Part shown: positions 33,509 through 42,016 of the stretch, one piece after another
Position numbering within the stretch: the first letter of the stretch is position 1
How the letters are laid out: the number at the start of each line of letters is the position of its first letter
Position numbers and translations under genes: made by a program
Source of the DNA: Acinetobacter gyllenbergii CIP 110306 = MTCC 11365
GTDB lineage: Bacteria; Pseudomonadota; Gammaproteobacteria; Pseudomonadales; Moraxellaceae
Assembly: GCF_000413855.1 (NCBI RefSeq)
Contig: NZ_ATGG01000011.1
Coordinates: 248,001 to 312,000 of the forward strand
Direction: 5' to 3'
Length of the DNA: 64,000 nucleotides
Notes under the pieces: generated by a model
The model's database searches: none
What the model saw: the letters and a program-made list of their open reading frames with translations, nothing else
Told to the model about the DNA's origin: nothing

Positions 33509-33857
33509 GCGCCGATAATTCAGCATATTGTGACTATTAGTCGTTGATTTAAAATACACATCTGACTGTAATAGCTTATTCATTAAAGCAACTTAAGTAT
33601 GTATAAAGTAATATTTTACCTATCAATGTAATCAATATAAAAGCACTTATTTCATCATAACAATTTGTATAAAAAAGATTTTTCCACCAATCAACAAATT
33701 TATTGCAACATTTTCTCTATTCAAAAAAGTCAATCAATTGCGCTATTTTCGCTATTTTGTATTTCATGATTTGGCTTTATTCTGAAAGATACAATGGAAA
33801 AAGCATAGAAGACATCCTAACCTAGGATTTCTGGATTCAATAGATGGGAGTAGTGAG
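33509..33857. other. AT-rich intergenic region with no visible gene
   Basis: I found no coding stretch with a credible ribosome-binding site, no clear dyad and no RNA gene pattern. It presumably holds the promoter of the gene starting at 33858. Confidence 0.5.
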
Positions 33858-35369
33858 TTGAGTAATAAATTACAGTCTAAAAATGATGGGATACAATTTC
33901 CAATTCAATCCGGCAAACAGGCTCCCAGTACGACAAATACAGCAAAGAAAATTCTATATGCCGCATTGAGTAGCGTTGATTCTCCACTTGCATCACAACT
34001 TAAAGCAGAAAAAAATTGGAGAAAAAAATATCCAGCTTACTTTCAAGAACTTGTAAAAACAGGAATTAGCTCGGTACATTATCCATTACTTATTGCCCAA
34101 AATGGTCTAGATGCAGCTAAAAATCTCTTCACATTTAATAGAGCTGGTCAACAATCGACGTTAGAACAAGCAATGTCTGATATTAAAGACCAACCTTTTG
34201 ATAACTATGTTTTAAAGGGCGTAGGTAATTCTGCGATTGAACCTTGGTATATTCCTTTCAATGGAGAAAAATTACAGGGACAAGCATTACTCGAACAAAT
34301 AGATCAATGGGAAAAACAGCAGATCATAGAACCAAGCCATGCTAAGGCATTACGTTTACTGCAAGCACACCCAGAATGGTTTGATTTATCTACCCGAACG
34401 ATGGTACTGTTTGGTGCTGCATCTGAAGCAGGTCCTTTAAGTTGGTTGGCAAAATGGCGTGCCAATATTATTGCGATTGATTTACCAAATCCTCAAATAT
34501 GGGAAAAAATTACTCAAACAGTTGAGCAAGGTAACGCGACATTGATCGCTCCACAGATCAGCTTAGCCAATAAAGAGAAACAGCTCGGTGCCAACCTATT
34601 AACCCAAACTCCAGAAATTGCGAATTGGCTGAATACCTTTGCAGAAACCTTAGACCTTGCAGGTATTGCATATTTAGATGGTGAAAAACATGTCCGTGTT
34701 TCAATCGCTATGATTAGCATTATGGAGCAAGTGAGCAAACAAAAAGCGGACAGCAGTATCATGTTTATGCTGACGCCAACTGATATTTATGCGATTCCAA
34801 AAGCTGTAGTGAACTCCATACAAGAAAAAACTCAACGGCGTCCAATGATAGAAAAGTTACTCACTCGATCTATTCACAATATTTCCTTGACTAACTTCTT
34901 TAAACCAAATGCAAAGCAGTTAATCCAATCTGATAATGGTCAGCAGTACGGTATCTCCGATTGTATGGTCATTGAACAAGGGCCGAACTACGCCCTTGCT
35001 AAACGCCTACAACAATGGTTTGCAATACGCAGCCGTGCACGTGGCCAAAAAACGGTCATCAATATTGCACCCTCTACAACAACACACTCCGTGGTTAAAA
35101 ATCCAATTCTCAAAGCTGCCTTTGCTGGTGCAGATTTATTTAAAGTAGAAACATTCAGTCCAGAGACGACCAATGCCATCATGGCAGCGCTTTGGGTACA
35201 TGATTTAAATAATCCAGAAAGTGCGACCAATCCAACCAAACAGTTAAATCATCCTTTAGATTTGATTATGGAAAATGCCAATCATGGTGGCTTGTGGCAT
35301 GTACCTTACTTGGCGCGAACGGCTTTACCCTTTGCAGCTGCATATGGTTGGATAAGAGGAAAGTTCTAA
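33858..35369 (+). CDS. Unknown 503-residue protein with Rossmann-like segment
   Basis: The start is a TTG (MSNKLQSKND), chosen because GGAG lies 7 bases upstream and there is no in-frame ATG before it. The protein has no signal peptide. A TMVLFGAASEAGPLSWLAKWRANIIAIDLP segment near 190-218 looks like a nucleotide-binding beta-alpha-beta unit (GxxxxxG then acidic strand end), suggesting an NAD(P)-dependent or short-chain-dehydrogenase-like fold, but no Tyr-x3-Lys is evident. The C-terminal region (NANHGGLWHVPYLARTALPFAAAYGW) is distinctive. I cannot name the family. Confidence 0.55.
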   Translation: MSNKLQSKNDGIQFPIQSGKQAPSTTNTAKKILYAALSSVDSPLASQLKAEKNWRKKYPAYFQELVKTGISSVHYPLLIAQNGLDAAKNLFTFNRAGQQSTLEQAMSDIKDQPFDNYVLKGVGNSAIEPWYIPFNGEKLQGQALLEQIDQWEKQQIIEPSHAKALRLLQAHPEWFDLSTRTMVLFGAASEAGPLSWLAKWRANIIAIDLPNPQIWEKITQTVEQGNATLIAPQISLANKEKQLGANLLTQTPEIANWLNTFAETLDLAGIAYLDGEKHVRVSIAMISIMEQVSKQKADSSIMFMLTPTDIYAIPKAVVNSIQEKTQRRPMIEKLLTRSIHNISLTNFFKPNAKQLIQSDNGQQYGISDCMVIEQGPNYALAKRLQQWFAIRSRARGQKTVINIAPSTTTHSVVKNPILKAAFAGADLFKVETFSPETTNAIMAALWVHDLNNPESATNPTKQLNHPLDLIMENANHGGLWHVPYLARTALPFAAAYGWIRGKF

Positions 35370-35388
35370 CAAAAAGTTATTTTAAGCT

Positions 35389-35421
35389 GAGCGAGAAAAT
35401 GTCGAATGCATTCTCTCGCTC
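35389..35421 (+). terminator. Rho-independent terminator after the 503-residue protein gene
   Basis: GAGCGAGAAAATG and CATTCTCTCGCTC form a 13-bp stem with one mismatch and a 7-base loop, followed by TTATTTTAT. Confidence 0.75.
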
Positions 35422-35442
35422 TTATTTTATGCTAAAGTTATT

Positions 35443-35461
35443 GCAAATAATTATCATTACC
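35443..35461. promoter_or_regulatory. Fur box upstream of the siderophore-interacting protein gene
   Basis: GCAAATAATTATCATTACC matches the Fur consensus at 14 of 19 positions and lies where the promoter of the next gene should be. Confidence 0.6.
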
Positions 35462-35508
35462 ATGCATAATTAATGAAATTTCACTTAATTATGATAGGTA
35501 AATTGACA

Positions 35509-36354
35509 ATGACTAAGCAAAAAGTGACTTCAAACGATAATAATATACTCAAACAAAACGATCATATGAGAAATCTCGAACAGACCGAGATGACAATCAC
35601 TGCAATTTCAAGGCCATTCCCAAGCATTTTAAGAGTTCATGGTAAAATTAATACAAATCAACCAGGTATGTGGGATAAGCCAAATTTAGCTGTCCGTATT
35701 GAAGTTTCTGAAAATTTAACCCGTGTTTATACTATTCGCTCATTTAATCGTGATCACCACGAAGTAGAAATTGATCTGATTGAACATGAAGATGAGAGTC
35801 CTGCAATGCAATGGATACATCAAGCCAAGGTAGGAACAAAAACGCAGCTGATTGGACCAAGACCACATTTTGTTCCAGATTTTGAAGCAGAAAAGCATAT
35901 CGTGATGTTTGCTGATGACACCGCCCTTCCTGCGCTTTATTCAATCTTGCAACATTGGCAAAACAATATAACTGCAGATATTTTTGTTGAAAGTCATGAC
36001 GCCAATATTTGCGAATATCTTCCAAATCAAGAAAATGTTCAAATACATTTACTGCAAAGAGAACGCCAAGATCAAGCAGGAAAAATGGGGCTGTTGCTAA
36101 AAGCTGCTTACCAATTTAAAGAAACAAATGACCTAGTTGTTTGGGCTGCATGCGAACGGAATGAAGCCAGAGCAATTCGCAAATTCTTTTTAGAGGAAAA
36201 GTCACTACCTAAAAAAGATGTACAAGTGACAGGTTATTGGAATGTTGGTCTTTCAAGTACGATTTTAGATGAAGTGCGTCTTGAGTATTATCGAAAGCAT
36301 ATCAATGCAGGAAAAACACTAGAGAGCTTTGATGATTTAGATATGTTAGTTTAA
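35509..36354 (+). CDS. Siderophore-interacting protein (FAD/NAD(P)H ferric reductase)
   Basis: SIP-family flavoproteins reduce ferric siderophore in the cytoplasm to release iron. The sequence has the FAD domain (RVYTIRSFNRDHHEVEIDLIEH) and the NAD(P)H domain (IVMFADDTALPALYSIL) plus the C-terminal tail VTGYWNVGLSSTILDEVRLEYYRKH. I choose the ATG at 35509; an upstream in-frame ATG at 35473 would fall almost on the Fur box, leaving no leader. A terminator at 36368 follows. Regulation by Fur is expected. Confidence 0.88.
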   Translation: MTKQKVTSNDNNILKQNDHMRNLEQTEMTITAISRPFPSILRVHGKINTNQPGMWDKPNLAVRIEVSENLTRVYTIRSFNRDHHEVEIDLIEHEDESPAMQWIHQAKVGTKTQLIGPRPHFVPDFEAEKHIVMFADDTALPALYSILQHWQNNITADIFVESHDANICEYLPNQENVQIHLLQRERQDQAGKMGLLLKAAYQFKETNDLVVWAACERNEARAIRKFFLEEKSLPKKDVQVTGYWNVGLSSTILDEVRLEYYRKHINAGKTLESFDDLDMLV

Positions 36355-36367
36355 CGCTAAAGTACTG

Positions 36368-36408
36368 ATAGCCAAAGATATCAATCAAAGCTTAGAATCT
36401 TTGGCTAT
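36368..36408 (+). terminator. Rho-independent terminator after the SIP gene
   Basis: ATAGCCAAAGAT and ATCTTTGGCTAT form a perfect 12-bp stem, followed by TTAATTTT. Confidence 0.85.
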
Positions 36409-36779
36409 TTAATTTTAAAATAGAATTTATTTAGCTAAATACTGATGTTTTATTCTAAAATATTATCTCCACCACTTTTCTTGTACGAGTAGTCCCTACA
36501 TTTAATAAAACCCACTCTAACCATTTAAAAATCAATAAATTAAATTAAAAATAGAACAAAAAACCAATTAAACACAAAATCAAGATAATATAAACGATTA
36601 ATCGAACTAAACCAACTTATTAAAAGATTTTAAAAATAAATATACTACTCATCGGAAATAAATAAGTTTTGATTAAAATTTACACAAAAGCCACTTCTAA
36701 TTTGATATAAAAATAAAGCCCAAAAGGCGATATAAAACTTAATAATTAAATAATATATTAATAATCAAAGGAAAATATC
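36409..36779. other. Very AT-rich intergenic region before the jacalin-domain gene
   Basis: I see no gene here. Base composition is visibly more AT-rich than the flanking core genes. The only clear element is the AAAGGA ribosome-binding site before the ATG at 36780. Confidence 0.5.
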
Positions 36780-38294
36780 ATGAACTCAAAACAAGATCTA
36801 GATTTATCTAGTCTATCAACAGCATCCGCTATGTTTCAAGGATATAATAATGTTACTGCACAGGCACTTAATACTGCTATTGAAGGTAGCATAACTAAAA
36901 ACTCTGGGGTAAGTGAGCTACAGTACAAAGTCACAAAATCCTTACAGGAAATCTATCAGTCACTAAATATATCATCATCTATTTCAGCAGGATATGCTGG
37001 GTTCTCAGGTGAGGCAAAGGTTAATTTAGTAAATCAATTAAATCTTACAAAAGAAAGTTTATGTATTGTTATTAAGGCCTCTGATAAACAGGATATCTAT
37101 AGAACAAATAATGTTTCAATTAAAAGTGGGATCAAATTACCTACAACCGAAAAGGAGGTAAATGATTTTGTAAGAGCTTATGGTGATTCATATATTTCAG
37201 AGCTAGCGACTGGAGCAGAATACTATGCTGTCTATGCATTCATTTGTGAAACTAAAGAGCAAAGATTCGCCTTAGAAACTCAGTTTTCCGCCAGTGGAAT
37301 ATCTCTTTCTGGTGGTTCACTTTCACTAGATTTTAAATCACAAATAGAAAAAGTATCTAAATCATCTTCTTCAACTGTAACTTTTCAACAGATAGTTTCA
37401 GGGCTAAAAAATCCTAACCTTCCTGATCAGAATAATATTATTAAATATGCACTTGATTTTTTTGACAAAGAAATTGATAACCCCGCGATTATTTCCTATA
37501 CATCCACAAGTTATGATCATGTCCCAAACTTTCCAGCCGATGTATTAAATCAGGTGAGAAAGAACGTTAATTATTTCACAGATCCAACTGGTAATTTTAC
37601 AAAAAAAGGCATAGACGTAGATAATCTAAAAAATCAGTGTGAAAATCTTAATTTAATTTATAATTTTTATAAATTTAATGGTGACAAAAAGCTACTAGAT
37701 GTATTAGAACTAGTAAAATCGGATTTAACAAAATTAAAAATTCAACAAAGTGATTATTCTTTTAATCCAAATCAGGTTTTCATACTACCTGAACTTCCAT
37801 CATTAAATGAAGGTAAACCTGTATTACAGTTTCGTTTTATTAATTCTGACCTACATGGAGGTTCAGGAGGTGCTGTATTTAATGATGTTAATCAAACTTC
37901 ATACTTTCAAAAACGTACCCGTTTAGTTAATTTAAAACTACGTTCAGGAACATATGTGGATCGAATTGCTTCAACTTTTGAAAACTCAGATCCAACCAAC
38001 TCAATATACGTATTAGAGCATGGTGGGAATGGTGGAAATCAAAGTTTTGATCTTCAATTAACCCCAGGCATATCGCTTAAATCAATAACAGGCCGCAGTG
38101 GTGCAAAAGTGGATCAGCTGTCATTCGAAGCTACGAACGGACAAAAAATTTCAGGTGGTGGAAATGGCGGCAACCCCTTCTCATTCCTGATTCCTGAAGG
38201 TTATTTTGTTGCAGGGTTTAGAGGCCAATCAGGTTCACTTATAGACCTTATTGGCGCTGTTTATGCAAAATTACTTCCTGCAAACTGGGATTAA
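36780..38294 (+). CDS. Possible MACPF-type pore-former with C-terminal jacalin-like lectin domain
   Basis: The 504-residue protein has no Sec signal. Residues about 1-270 include SISAGYAGFSGEAKV, LCIVIKAS and FVRAYGDSYISELATGAEYYAVYAF, a layout like MAC/perforin-type proteins where a Y-G-(T/D)-(H/S)-Y motif precedes a Gly-rich strand. Residues about 347-500 are a jacalin-like lectin (beta-prism): HGGSGGAVFND, GTYVDRIAS, HGGNGGNQSFDL, SGGGNGGNPFSF, FRGQSGSLIDLIGAVYAKL, with three GG(N/S)GG-type turns of a sugar-binding site. This suggests a glycan-targeted pore-forming toxin or an interbacterial effector. MACPF membership is tentative, the lectin domain stronger. The gene is AT-rich and isolated, a sign of transfer. 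Confidence 0.6.
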   Translation: MNSKQDLDLSSLSTASAMFQGYNNVTAQALNTAIEGSITKNSGVSELQYKVTKSLQEIYQSLNISSSISAGYAGFSGEAKVNLVNQLNLTKESLCIVIKASDKQDIYRTNNVSIKSGIKLPTTEKEVNDFVRAYGDSYISELATGAEYYAVYAFICETKEQRFALETQFSASGISLSGGSLSLDFKSQIEKVSKSSSSTVTFQQIVSGLKNPNLPDQNNIIKYALDFFDKEIDNPAIISYTSTSYDHVPNFPADVLNQVRKNVNYFTDPTGNFTKKGIDVDNLKNQCENLNLIYNFYKFNGDKKLLDVLELVKSDLTKLKIQQSDYSFNPNQVFILPELPSLNEGKPVLQFRFINSDLHGGSGGAVFNDVNQTSYFQKRTRLVNLKLRSGTYVDRIASTFENSDPTNSIYVLEHGGNGGNQSFDLQLTPGISLKSITGRSGAKVDQLSFEATNGQKISGGGNGGNPFSFLIPEGYFVAGFRGQSGSLIDLIGAVYAKLLPANWD

Positions 38295-38316
38295 TAATAT
38301 TAAATCTTCACCCGAT

Positions 38317-38344
38317 GAATCCAATGCACAATGACATTGGATTC
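38317..38344 (+). terminator. Rho-independent terminator after the jacalin-domain gene
   Basis: GAATCCAATG and CATTGGATTC form a perfect 10-bp stem with an 8-base loop, then TTCTTTG. Confidence 0.8.
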
Positions 38345-38352
38345 TTCTTTGA

Positions 38353-38433
38353 TTAGAGCGTTGTCTTCAACAAACACCGACTATCATCCATCACCCGTAT
38401 TTGCGCTAAATCATAACTAAAATCACCCAGCAT
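38353..38433 (-). pseudogene. Possible remnant or small ORF (26 codons) downstream of the 122-residue gene
   Basis: A 26-codon ATG frame (MLGDFSYDLAQIRVMDD...) lies 30 bases past the stop of the next minus-strand gene. The same frame stays open back through that stop, so it could be the frameshifted end of a longer relative. There is no clear ribosome-binding site. Weak evidence; it may be chance. Confidence 0.25.
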
Positions 38434-38462
38434 AATTTTAAAATATGACTTCAAACATGTGG

Positions 38463-38831
38463 TTATAAATCATTCAACAAGCTTTTACTCATTTGTAAAG
38501 CTTCATCGAAGCTATCCGTTTTATAAAAAGGGATTTTCCAAACTTTCTGATCACGGAGCAAATCGCTTTCTTCAATCTCTATGTCTGTAATTTCAATCCA
38601 TCCTTTTACAATAGCTAATGCTTGCGTATGGGCCTTGATCCACAGAATCGCTTGTTTCCACTGCTCTTGTGATGGTGATGGTTCGTTAAACTTGGACTGT
38701 AAATGCCGAATCAATATAAAAGCTTGCTGCTTCTGTAATAGCTGATCTAATTGCTCAATAAATTCAATTAAACTCCCCTGATGCTGATGTGTTATTTCTA
38801 CCGTAGGAAAATTTTCTAAATTTAGTTCCAT
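38463..38831 (-). CDS. Small conserved-looking cytoplasmic protein of unknown function
   Basis: I do not recognise this 122-residue acidic protein. It has no signal peptide or membrane helix, and a predicted alpha/beta character with a Trp-rich centre (WKQAILWIKAHTQALAIVKGWIEI). It is 19 bases after a secreted metallo-beta-lactamase-fold gene in the same direction, so it is probably co-transcribed and may aid the same process. Its own downstream end is followed by a possible remnant. Confidence 0.55.
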   Translation of the reverse strand: MELNLENFPTVEITHQHQGSLIEFIEQLDQLLQKQQAFILIRHLQSKFNEPSPSQEQWKQAILWIKAHTQALAIVKGWIEITDIEIEESDLLRDQKVWKIPFYKTDSFDEALQMSKSLLNDL

Positions 38832-38850
38832 ATCGTATTCCCTAAGAAAG

Positions 38851-39864
38851 TTATTGGGTTGAGTCTGACTGTAACTCTTTGACCAAGCTTGGCAGAACTA
38901 TTGCTTGCTGCGTTAACTCCGCATAAAAGTTTGCAATTTGGAATGGCAGAAAAACTCGGTTATTCCAATCTGGATATTCGCTATAAATAGTTGGTGATAT
39001 GGTCTGAATGATTTGATCCTGATTAAGTCCTAAAGCAATGTGCTGTTTGACCAAAGATTTCACTCGATGCATATGTTGTTTAAACACTTGTAGATCTTGA
39101 ATTGTTGCAAGCCTGCCATGCCCAGGTACAACAATTTTCGGCTTCATTTCAATTGTCTGTTGAATGACTTTAATCCATTCACTCCCTTTTGCATCAGCAT
39201 CAGGCATAATCGGATAAAAACTTTTTTCATACAGATCACCCATAAAAATCGTGCCAGAAGTCTGATCATAAATAATTTGATCTCCCCGTGTATGTGCTGG
39301 CATTTCCTGCAAAGTGACCAATCGACCACCTAAATCAAGTATTGTTCGATTGATATAGGTTTTATCTGCATAACGAATCACCACCTTCTCAAGCGCACTT
39401 TTTTCGATCTGACCAAACGCTCTGAACATCTGAAGATAATCAACGCCTTTATCTTTGAGTTCTTCTTCTTGTTTTTGATTGATCATATAGATCGCATCTT
39501 TAAATTCTGCGGCACCAAATTGATGTTCTGGATGAAAATGTGTGGTTGTGAGGTAAATTTTTCTATTTTTGGCAATATCTTTCGCAACTTGATAAACATG
39601 TTGGCCATTTCGCATGCCCATTCCGGTATCAATCACTAAAATCGCATCTTTACCTTCAATGATCCCAATATTAGGCACATAGTTAATATATGGATCAGGA
39701 ATCAGCCAGACTCCTGACGCAATAAGTTGCTTCTTTTCGACCTGAACTAGAGGGGCCGCGGTCAGTTGATACTGAACAGGGCTTTCTACAACATGGCTAT
39801 TTGCATAGACATTTAATCCACTCAATGCCGCGAGTGAAAATACGAGGGAGAATTTGATCTTCAT
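38851..39864 (-). CDS. Periplasmic metallo-beta-lactamase-fold hydrolase
   Basis: The 337-residue protein has a Sec signal (FSLVFSLAALSGLNVYA). The metal site reads TTHFHPEHQFGA, an HxHxxH motif with Glu in place of the usual Asp, followed by GDLYEKSFYP and PGHGRL, which carry further ligands. The fold resembles lactonase/quinoprotein-relay or beta-lactamase-like hydrolases; the substrate is unknown. It is first of a two-gene operon and divergent from a TetR regulator at 40112, which may repress it through TGAG-N6-CTCA dyads in the intergenic region. Confidence 0.8.
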   Translation of the reverse strand: MKIKFSLVFSLAALSGLNVYANSHVVESPVQYQLTAAPLVQVEKKQLIASGVWLIPDPYINYVPNIGIIEGKDAILVIDTGMGMRNGQHVYQVAKDIAKNRKIYLTTTHFHPEHQFGAAEFKDAIYMINQKQEEELKDKGVDYLQMFRAFGQIEKSALEKVVIRYADKTYINRTILDLGGRLVTLQEMPAHTRGDQIIYDQTSGTIFMGDLYEKSFYPIMPDADAKGSEWIKVIQQTIEMKPKIVVPGHGRLATIQDLQVFKQHMHRVKSLVKQHIALGLNQDQIIQTISPTIYSEYPDWNNRVFLPFQIANFYAELTQQAIVLPSLVKELQSDSTQ

Positions 39865-39915
39865 TGCTTTAGTTTCCTCAATAATTTGAAGAATTCATAC
39901 GATAGATTCATAATA

Positions 39916-39929
39916 TGAGCAAAAGCTCA
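39916..39929. promoter_or_regulatory. TGAG-N6-CTCA dyad, candidate TetR operator 1
   Basis: TGAGCAAAAGCTCA is a palindrome with 5-bp arms. It lies 52 bases before the metallo-hydrolase start. It shares TGAG-N6-CTCACATT with the site at 40072-40087. Confidence 0.5.
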
Positions 39930-40071
39930 CATTAGATACTCGCATTAGCAATGCTATTTTTTAATTTATTTAAATGAATAAGTTATGAATTAACTCACTT
40001 CTTTATTTGAGAATAATTATGTCATTACTCATATTTTGTCATACCGATAAGATTGCAAGTTTTTATAAAAA

Positions 40072-40087
40072 GTGAGTTAATGCTCAC
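40072..40087. promoter_or_regulatory. GTGAG-N6-CTCAC dyad, candidate TetR operator 2
   Basis: GTGAGTTAATGCTCAC lies 25 bases before the TetR ATG. It has the same half-sites as the element at 39916-39929, on the regulator side of the divergent region. Confidence 0.5.
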
Positions 40088-40111
40088 ATTTGCGCTGTCT
40101 AAATTATTTAT

Positions 40112-40720
40112 ATGAAAACGGTCTTTAAACCAAGAAAAATGCCTCGCCAAGGTCGTTCAAAAGTGACTGTGGATGCGATATTACAAAGTGCAGCTGAAAT
40201 TCTGAAAGAGATGGATTATGCAAAATTTAATACCAATTTAGTCGCAGAACGTGCAGGCATTAGTATTGGTTCTCTCTATCAATACTTTCCCAATAAAGAT
40301 GCTTTAATTGTCGCACTACATAAAAAACATACCCAACACATTCATGACTTACTTCGAACTGTGATTGATCATCAAAATGCACAAACCTTAAAACAGCGAA
40401 TCGAATCCCTAGTAGATGCTGTCATTGCAGCACATTCATTTGAGCCAGAATTACATCAACTACTTGAAAAGAAGCTCCCATTTTTTGATATCAATCGCGT
40501 TGAAGATGAAACAGGAATTCGAGATGAAATTTATAGATTGGTTGAATTACATCAAGATGAAATTGTAGAAAAAAATAAATCACTGATGGTTTGGATGATT
40601 CTTCAATTATTAGAATCGTTAATACACGCTGCTGTACTTGAGCCACCCGTCAATATTGCGCCACTGGCATTGAGAAATGCGATTATTCAGTCGATCTATA
40701 ATTATCTAACCAAAACCTAG
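40112..40720 (+). CDS. TetR/AcrR-family regulator
   Basis: The 202-residue protein has the N-terminal TetR helix-turn-helix (TVDAILQSAAEILKEMDYAKFNTNLVAERAGISIGSLYQYFPNKDALIVAL). Its C-terminal region is a helical ligand domain. Basic residues KPRKMPRQGRSK precede the HTH. It is divergent from the secreted metallo-hydrolase gene, with two similar dyads between them, so autoregulation and control of that gene are likely. Confidence 0.88.
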   Translation: MKTVFKPRKMPRQGRSKVTVDAILQSAAEILKEMDYAKFNTNLVAERAGISIGSLYQYFPNKDALIVALHKKHTQHIHDLLRTVIDHQNAQTLKQRIESLVDAVIAAHSFEPELHQLLEKKLPFFDINRVEDETGIRDEIYRLVELHQDEIVEKNKSLMVWMILQLLESLIHAAVLEPPVNIAPLALRNAIIQSIYNYLTKT

Positions 40721-40786
40721 GCAACTCGAAACTGTCTGGATGAAAAATGATTGCAACCAGACATCCAGCTATTACATTGTCATTTA

Positions 40787-41200
40787 TTATTCTGTGCTAT
40801 CTTTTATTCTTCGACGAATTTCTTCACGCCACTTTGCAGCATTATCTTGTTGCTTATTCAGCACAACACCAAGCATATAAGCAGTTACCGCAGCACCAAT
40901 GAGTGCAATCCCACTTTCATAGATGATATCAATCACAAATTCAAAAATGCCTTCTGATAAAAAGCTTAATGTGCCTGAATATTTTAGGAATTTTGCAATC
41001 GCAACAATAGCAATGCCTAAAAGTGCACCAGCCCAGAGAAAAAATTTATGGATACTAATTGGAGCGGTAACTTCATCAATTTGGTCTGGATACTCACGAT
41101 AATACTCCACCTCCTCATCTGTAACTTCAGATGAAGATTTGAAGAATAACCGCATAAAAAGTGCGTCGTGATCTAGCTTTAAGCCTTTTCTCATTCTCAT
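40787..41200 (-). CDS. Small membrane protein of unknown function
   Basis: I cannot name this 137-residue protein. It has a hydrophilic N-terminus (about 1-50), two or three membrane segments (WAGALLGIAIVAIAKFL, and YESGIALIGAAVTAYMLGVVLN) and a basic C-terminal tail KWREEIRRRIKDS, suggesting an inner-membrane protein with cytoplasmic ends. It is convergent with the TetR gene at 40112 and divergent from the His-rich gene at 41489. Confidence 0.55.
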   Translation of the reverse strand: MRMRKGLKLDHDALFMRLFFKSSSEVTDEEVEYYREYPDQIDEVTAPISIHKFFLWAGALLGIAIVAIAKFLKYSGTLSFLSEGIFEFVIDIIYESGIALIGAAVTAYMLGVVLNKQQDNAAKWREEIRRRIKDSTE

Positions 41201-41482
41201 CGTCTATTTTTTTCAATTTCGAACATATTAGCTATTTTTTATTTATGAATAAATAACAAGTTTGATCCAAACAATTTAGGCCGAAAATCAAAATATACTC
41301 ACAATTATTAAGTCTAATTTAACGATAAATTGAACAAAAAGCCGCATACAGTAATGAAATATAATAATTATTACCGAAGAAAACTTATCATTATTCATTA
41401 AGAATTATTAAGTATCCCCTTTAAAAAAAAGATTTCTTTGTTATAGTATTTCTCCAATGATTTCCAAAAAGAGATCAATCGG
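41201..41482. other. Intergenic region with AT-rich dyads, no gene seen
   Basis: The region separates divergent genes and contains AT-rich runs with TAATAATTATTA-like symmetry near 41361, weakly like a Fur site. I would not call it a Fur box. No RNA gene or short coding frame is convincing. Confidence 0.4.
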
Positions 41483-41488
41483 GTGTTG

Positions 41489-41959
41489 ATGCTTGGAAGA
41501 TTGCTTGGGTTCTATGCGATCTTTTTACAAATCGCTGTATTCTTACAGCCCTTGCTGCCAGAGAAATATCAAGTTTCTCCAGTATGTGAGACTATTACCC
41601 AAATTTTATTACAAGACCATCATTCTACCTCTGCATTCCATAGCCATCATATAGTGAATCAGCATGATCATATGCTTAACTCACCACATGATATGGAACA
41701 TCAACAGCATAAATTTTCAGCTGAAGCGAAAACACCGTTTAATCAGCATCATCACCATGATGCTAATCACCAATGTCAATATTGTGTGGTGTATAGCCAT
41801 GTACTCCCTTTACCTGATCTTGATCTAAAACACATTCTCGTTAGGATTCAGGTTCGCTTTCTGGCCTTTATTGAAAACTATTTCCATGTTTTCTTTCAGC
41901 TTCAACAACTCTTTCTCACCCCTCAAGGTCGAGCACCTCCACTCTTAATCTCATTCTGA
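41489..41959 (+). CDS. His-rich DUF2946-like protein
   Basis: The protein of about 156 residues starts with a hydrophobic segment (LLGFYAIFLQIAVFLQPLL) that could be a signal anchor. The middle is very His-rich (HHSTSAFHSHH, HQHDHM..., NQHHHHDANH), followed by CQYC, the CxxC of DUF2946 proteins. Such proteins are usually found near copper or respiratory genes, and this one lies just upstream of cydAB. Metal binding is likely but its metal is unknown. GTG at 41483 is an alternative start. Confidence 0.6.
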   Translation: MLGRLLGFYAIFLQIAVFLQPLLPEKYQVSPVCETITQILLQDHHSTSAFHSHHIVNQHDHMLNSPHDMEHQQHKFSAEAKTPFNQHHHHDANHQCQYCVVYSHVLPLPDLDLKHILVRIQVRFLAFIENYFHVFFQLQQLFLTPQGRAPPLLISF

Positions 41960-41967
41960 CTTGAAGC

Positions 41968-41987
41968 TCAAAACTGTTGAGTTTTGA
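41968..41987. other. Hairpin after the His-rich gene
   Basis: TCAAAACT and AGTTTTGA pair perfectly around GTTG. No T-run follows on the plus strand, so termination would be weak; it may separate the His-rich gene from cydAB only in part. Confidence 0.4.
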
Positions 41988-42016
41988 AAAACTTATATTT
42001 TCAAGAGATTAGAGTA

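Noticed and set aside
41355..41400. Possible Fur box upstream of the His-rich gene
   Set aside because: AT-rich symmetry only; match to the 19-bp consensus is poor.
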